From: Mycobacterium celatum
GTDB lineage: Bacteria; Actinomycetota; Actinomycetes; Mycobacteriales; Mycobacteriaceae
Reading direction: 5' to 3'
Assembly: GCF_002101595.1 (NCBI RefSeq)
Contig: NZ_LQOM01000050.1
Span: forward strand, 1-64,000
DNA: 64,000 bases
Part shown: piece after piece, positions 61,772-64,000 of the stretch
Layout of the letters: each line of letters starts with the position of its first letter
Numbering within the stretch: position 1 is the stretch's first letter
Program-made: the position numbers and the translations under genes
Notes under the pieces: generated by a model
The model's input: the letters and a program-made list of their open reading frames with translations, nothing else
What the model was told of the DNA's origin: nothing
Databases searched by the model: none

Positions 61772-64000
61772 CTACGACACCGGCGCCGATTCGGCGAGGG
61801 CATCAATGACGAGCCCGGCAATGTGGTTCCAGTAAAGCCAGTCGGCGACCGCCGTGCGTTGAGCTTCTGCATGGACGGCGTGATGGGCCTGATAAAGCGT
61901 CAAATCTCTAACGTGCGCGACGTATTCCACGAACCGGGCCATGTGCAACTGCTCGCGATCTGTGGAACTCCACGTCAGCGGCTTGAATGCCTCAAACCAC
62001 AACTTGGCGGACTGGTCGTCTGGCGGGTCGGCATTGACGGGCGCCGGGGGAACCATATCGACCAGGTTCAGATCGCCGACTGTGGCTAGCTGCGAAGCTA
62101 ATGATGGTGCTACGACTTGGAGCCTGGAACGTCCTTGCATCTTTCCGCTAGCCGGAATGTCGGCCGGTTCGATTACTTTCTTGGGAGCCCCGGGATCGAT
62201 TCCACTGAACTGGTCGGCAGTGGCAAACACCGCGCGCAATACGGTCCCGTGGTGGGCGGCCCAACCCAACAACGCAGCTACCGGGTATGTGGCCCAGCGG
62301 GCGCGTTCCGCGGCTGGGATCGTCTGATCCGCGGTTGCCATGTATACCGGTTCAGGCAGGTTAACTCGATCCGGGATGAAGCCCAGCCCGTAGTTGTTGG
62401 CCACGACGATTTCTCCATCAGCGGTCAGCGCCGTCATCCAGAAGAACGTGCTAGCCGTAAGGATCTGAGTCGTCATGTCGGGGGCGTTGAGTGCCGCGGC
62501 GATCCGATGTGCCAATGCCATCGGGTCGTGGCCGCCGTGTTTACGGCGGACTGCGTCGGCAGTGGTGGCCGCCAAGATCGCATCACGTTCAAGCCGCGTC
62601 GCAGACACCGGCACCGGTGCCGGGGCTGCCGCGTCACCGCCAGTATTGCTGGTCGACGCCGGATGCACCCCGGGACCGCCAGGTCCCTGCACCGGGGTGC
62701 CTGGAGTTCCTGGGCCGATCGGTCCGCCGCGATGGCCGCCACCGGACCCTACCGGCGCAGCCTGATGTGGTGTGGGGGGCGGACCCAACGGCGCTGTCCC
62801 CGACGAAGAACCGCCTCCGCTAGCCAAGCCCCCGGCAAGGCCACCCAGGCCGCCAGCAAGTCCGCCGAGACCGCCGCTTCCGCCACCACCGCCGTCTCCG
62901 CCGCCGTGGCCCCCGCCGCCAACAGCGCGTGTCCCCGAGACCGCCCCCGTGTGCTCCACCGGAGCTGACGGGGCTGGTGGAGCCCCACTGGCGGCCGCCG
63001 CCGCAGCCGTCGCGGCGTCGGCACCAGCGCCCGCAGCGGCGGGCAGCACAGCCGGTGTGGCCAACGCTGGCGGCAACCCTGTGTTCGCCGGGCCGCCTGC
63101 ACTCGCCTTAGCTGCCGCATCTTGGTTCTGTGGGGAACCTGAATCCGCTGCCCGCCGGTCGTCGCCCAGCAAATTCTGCGGTGCACCCGACTGCGCCCCG
63201 GTCGGTGCAGTCGGTGCTCCACTAGCAGTGCTAGTCATACCCATGGATGGCGCACCGGATGCTGACGCCGGAGTACTTCCCGGACTTGCAGCTGACGGGG
63301 AAAAGCTGGGTGCCGAGGCTACGGGCGGCACGGTAGACCGCCCCGGCGATGGAGCAGGAGCAGGGCCGTTGCCGCCTGCGGGGCCGTTATTGGTGGCGAA
63401 TGTCTGCGCTGGCGGTTGTTGTGATGGGTCGCCGGGTTGTGTAGCGCCTGCGGGGCCGTTATTGGTGGCGAATGTCTGGACCGGTGGCTGCCCCTGAGTA
63501 TCGGCGGGTGGTGTACCACCGCCTGGTTTACCCGCAGACGGCTTAGGTGGGGCCGGCATCTGCAGCTTGAGTCCTAATTGGGAGCCTTCGTCGGAGGCTA
63601 TTTCAGAATTCTCGTTCCACGCAGCGGTTATCTCGTTCTGAATTTTCGTGTCTAAGTCCGCAGCATTATCGCTGAAACCCCTGATTGTATTTTGATGCTT
63701 TTGTACGACATCGCTCATCTTGCTCTTAGTATCGTGTACGGCCTTGGCGGCAGATTGATACCACTTCGCAACCGAGTCGAGCTTGTCACGCATTTCTTGC
63801 ATCTCGTTAAGCCGCTGCTCCAGCACCTTTTCCGCTGCAGTAGCAGCGCTGCCCGACCAAATGTTGTCGTGGAAAATCATATGATGCTCGCGAGCCCAAT
63901 TTTGGATGACTTGACCTAACTCGGAGCTAGCCTGTGTGAACACCTCACCGCGAGCTTGTAGCTCATCCTCATTAATTTCCGGCCATAAGCCGGATACCAT
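61772..64000 (-). CDS. espK: ESX-1 substrate EspK, possibly 5' truncated
   Basis: 742 residues visible to the edge. The first Met at 64000 aligns with an internal position of M. tuberculosis EspK, so about 14 codons may lie outside. The helical start (about 1-140) has a WXG-like NIWSGSAATAAEKVL; a long Pro/Gly/Ala-rich middle (about 150-480) follows. The C-terminal globular domain is well conserved: TALTADGEIVVANNYGLGFIP, IPASGKMQGRSRLQVV and VADWLYWNHIAGL. EspK is exported and links EspB to the machinery. Transcribed opposite to the rest of the locus, as in M. tuberculosis. Confidence 0.93.
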   Translation of the reverse strand: MVSGLWPEINEDELQARGEVFTQASSELGQVIQNWAREHHMIFHDNIWSGSAATAAEKVLEQRLNEMQEMRDKLDSVAKWYQSAAKAVHDTKSKMSDVVQKHQNTIRGFSDNAADLDTKIQNEITAAWNENSEIASDEGSQLGLKLQMPAPPKPSAGKPGGGTPPADTQGQPPVQTFATNNGPAGATQPGDPSQQPPAQTFATNNGPAGGNGPAPAPSPGRSTVPPVASAPSFSPSAASPGSTPASASGAPSMGMTSTASGAPTAPTGAQSGAPQNLLGDDRRAADSGSPQNQDAAAKASAGGPANTGLPPALATPAVLPAAAGAGADAATAAAAAASGAPPAPSAPVEHTGAVSGTRAVGGGGHGGGDGGGGGSGGLGGLAGGLGGLAGGLASGGGSSSGTAPLGPPPTPHQAAPVGSGGGHRGGPIGPGTPGTPVQGPGGPGVHPASTSNTGGDAAAPAPVPVSATRLERDAILAATTADAVRRKHGGHDPMALAHRIAAALNAPDMTTQILTASTFFWMTALTADGEIVVANNYGLGFIPDRVNLPEPVYMATADQTIPAAERARWATYPVAALLGWAAHHGTVLRAVFATADQFSGIDPGAPKKVIEPADIPASGKMQGRSRLQVVAPSLASQLATVGDLNLVDMVPPAPVNADPPDDQSAKLWFEAFKPLTWSSTDREQLHMARFVEYVAHVRDLTLYQAHHAVHAEAQRTAVADWLYWNHIAGLVIDALAESAPVS
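63374..63478. repeat. 33-base direct repeat within espK
   Basis: The 33 bases starting GCCTGCGGGGCCGTTATTGG occur identically at 63374-63406 and 63446-63478 (period 72). On the minus strand both encode QTFATNNGPAG, a duplicated segment of the disordered EspK linker. Confidence 0.9.

Noticed and set aside
62772..63497. 241-codon plus-strand Pro/Ala-rich open frame opposite espK
   Set aside because: Composition is the mirror image of the Gly/Ala/Pro linker of EspK; no start signal.

Overview
The window is the chromosomal replication-origin neighbourhood of a slowly growing Mycobacterium (high G+C, Actinobacteria). The order trxC-cwlM-(GNAT)-parB-parA-rsmG-khpB-yidC-yidD-rnpA-rpmH / dnaA-oriC-dnaN-recF-dciA-gyrB-gyrA / tRNA-Ile-tRNA-Ala-cwsA-ppiA-crgA-pabA / pknB-pknA-pbpA-rodA-pstP-fhaB-fhaA / tRNA-Leu matches, gene for gene, what I know of M. 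tuberculosis Rv3914 to Rv0020c. It is not M. tuberculosis: gyrA carries a 420-residue intein (known in M. leprae, M. kansasii and some other species), and ESX-1 lies about 40 kb to the right of dnaA instead of upstream of it. The species is not assigned.

Layout. 1-7.9 kb: thioredoxin, the peptidoglycan regulator CwlM, the ParAB segregation operon with two perfect parS sites, and the rpmH-rnpA-yidD-yidC-khpB-rsmG-parA-parB leftward operon. 7.9-20.3 kb: rpmH/dnaA divergent region with DnaA boxes, dnaA, oriC, dnaN, recF, dciA, gyrB, intein-bearing gyrA, DUF3566 membrane protein. 20.3-24.2 kb: two tRNAs and small cell-division genes (cwsA, crgA). 24.2-33.9 kb: the leftward pkn/pbp/rod/pst/fha operon, in which almost every junction is a 1-4 base stop/start overlap, controlling elongation and division through Ser/Thr phosphorylation. 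34.2 kb: tRNA-Leu(CAG), after which the M. tuberculosis gene order stops.

34.5-41.4 kb is an accessory stretch: a one-TM unknown protein, an extra receptor kinase, a secreted MPT63-like protein with a long Pro/Ala tail, whiB6 (known ESX-1 regulator), an FHA/double-HTH regulator and a low-G+C orphan. 41.7-64 kb is an ESX-1 (type VII secretion) locus: espE-espF-espG1-espH-eccA1-eccB1-eccCa1-eccCb1-PE35-PPE68-esxB-esxA-espI-eccD1, then a split espJ, a second espE-espF-espH set, an MmpS-like gene and espK running off the right edge. eccE1, mycP1, espL and espB are not in the window and presumably lie beyond it. 

Most noteworthy: the duplicated espE/espF/espH substrate-and-accessory block, EspJ encoded as two translationally coupled proteins, an EsxB lacking the Trp of its WXG motif, a collagen-like triplet domain in EspE, the intein inserted directly after the gyrase active-site tyrosine, and a parS site placed between the Shine-Dalgarno sequence and a likely start codon of rsmG.
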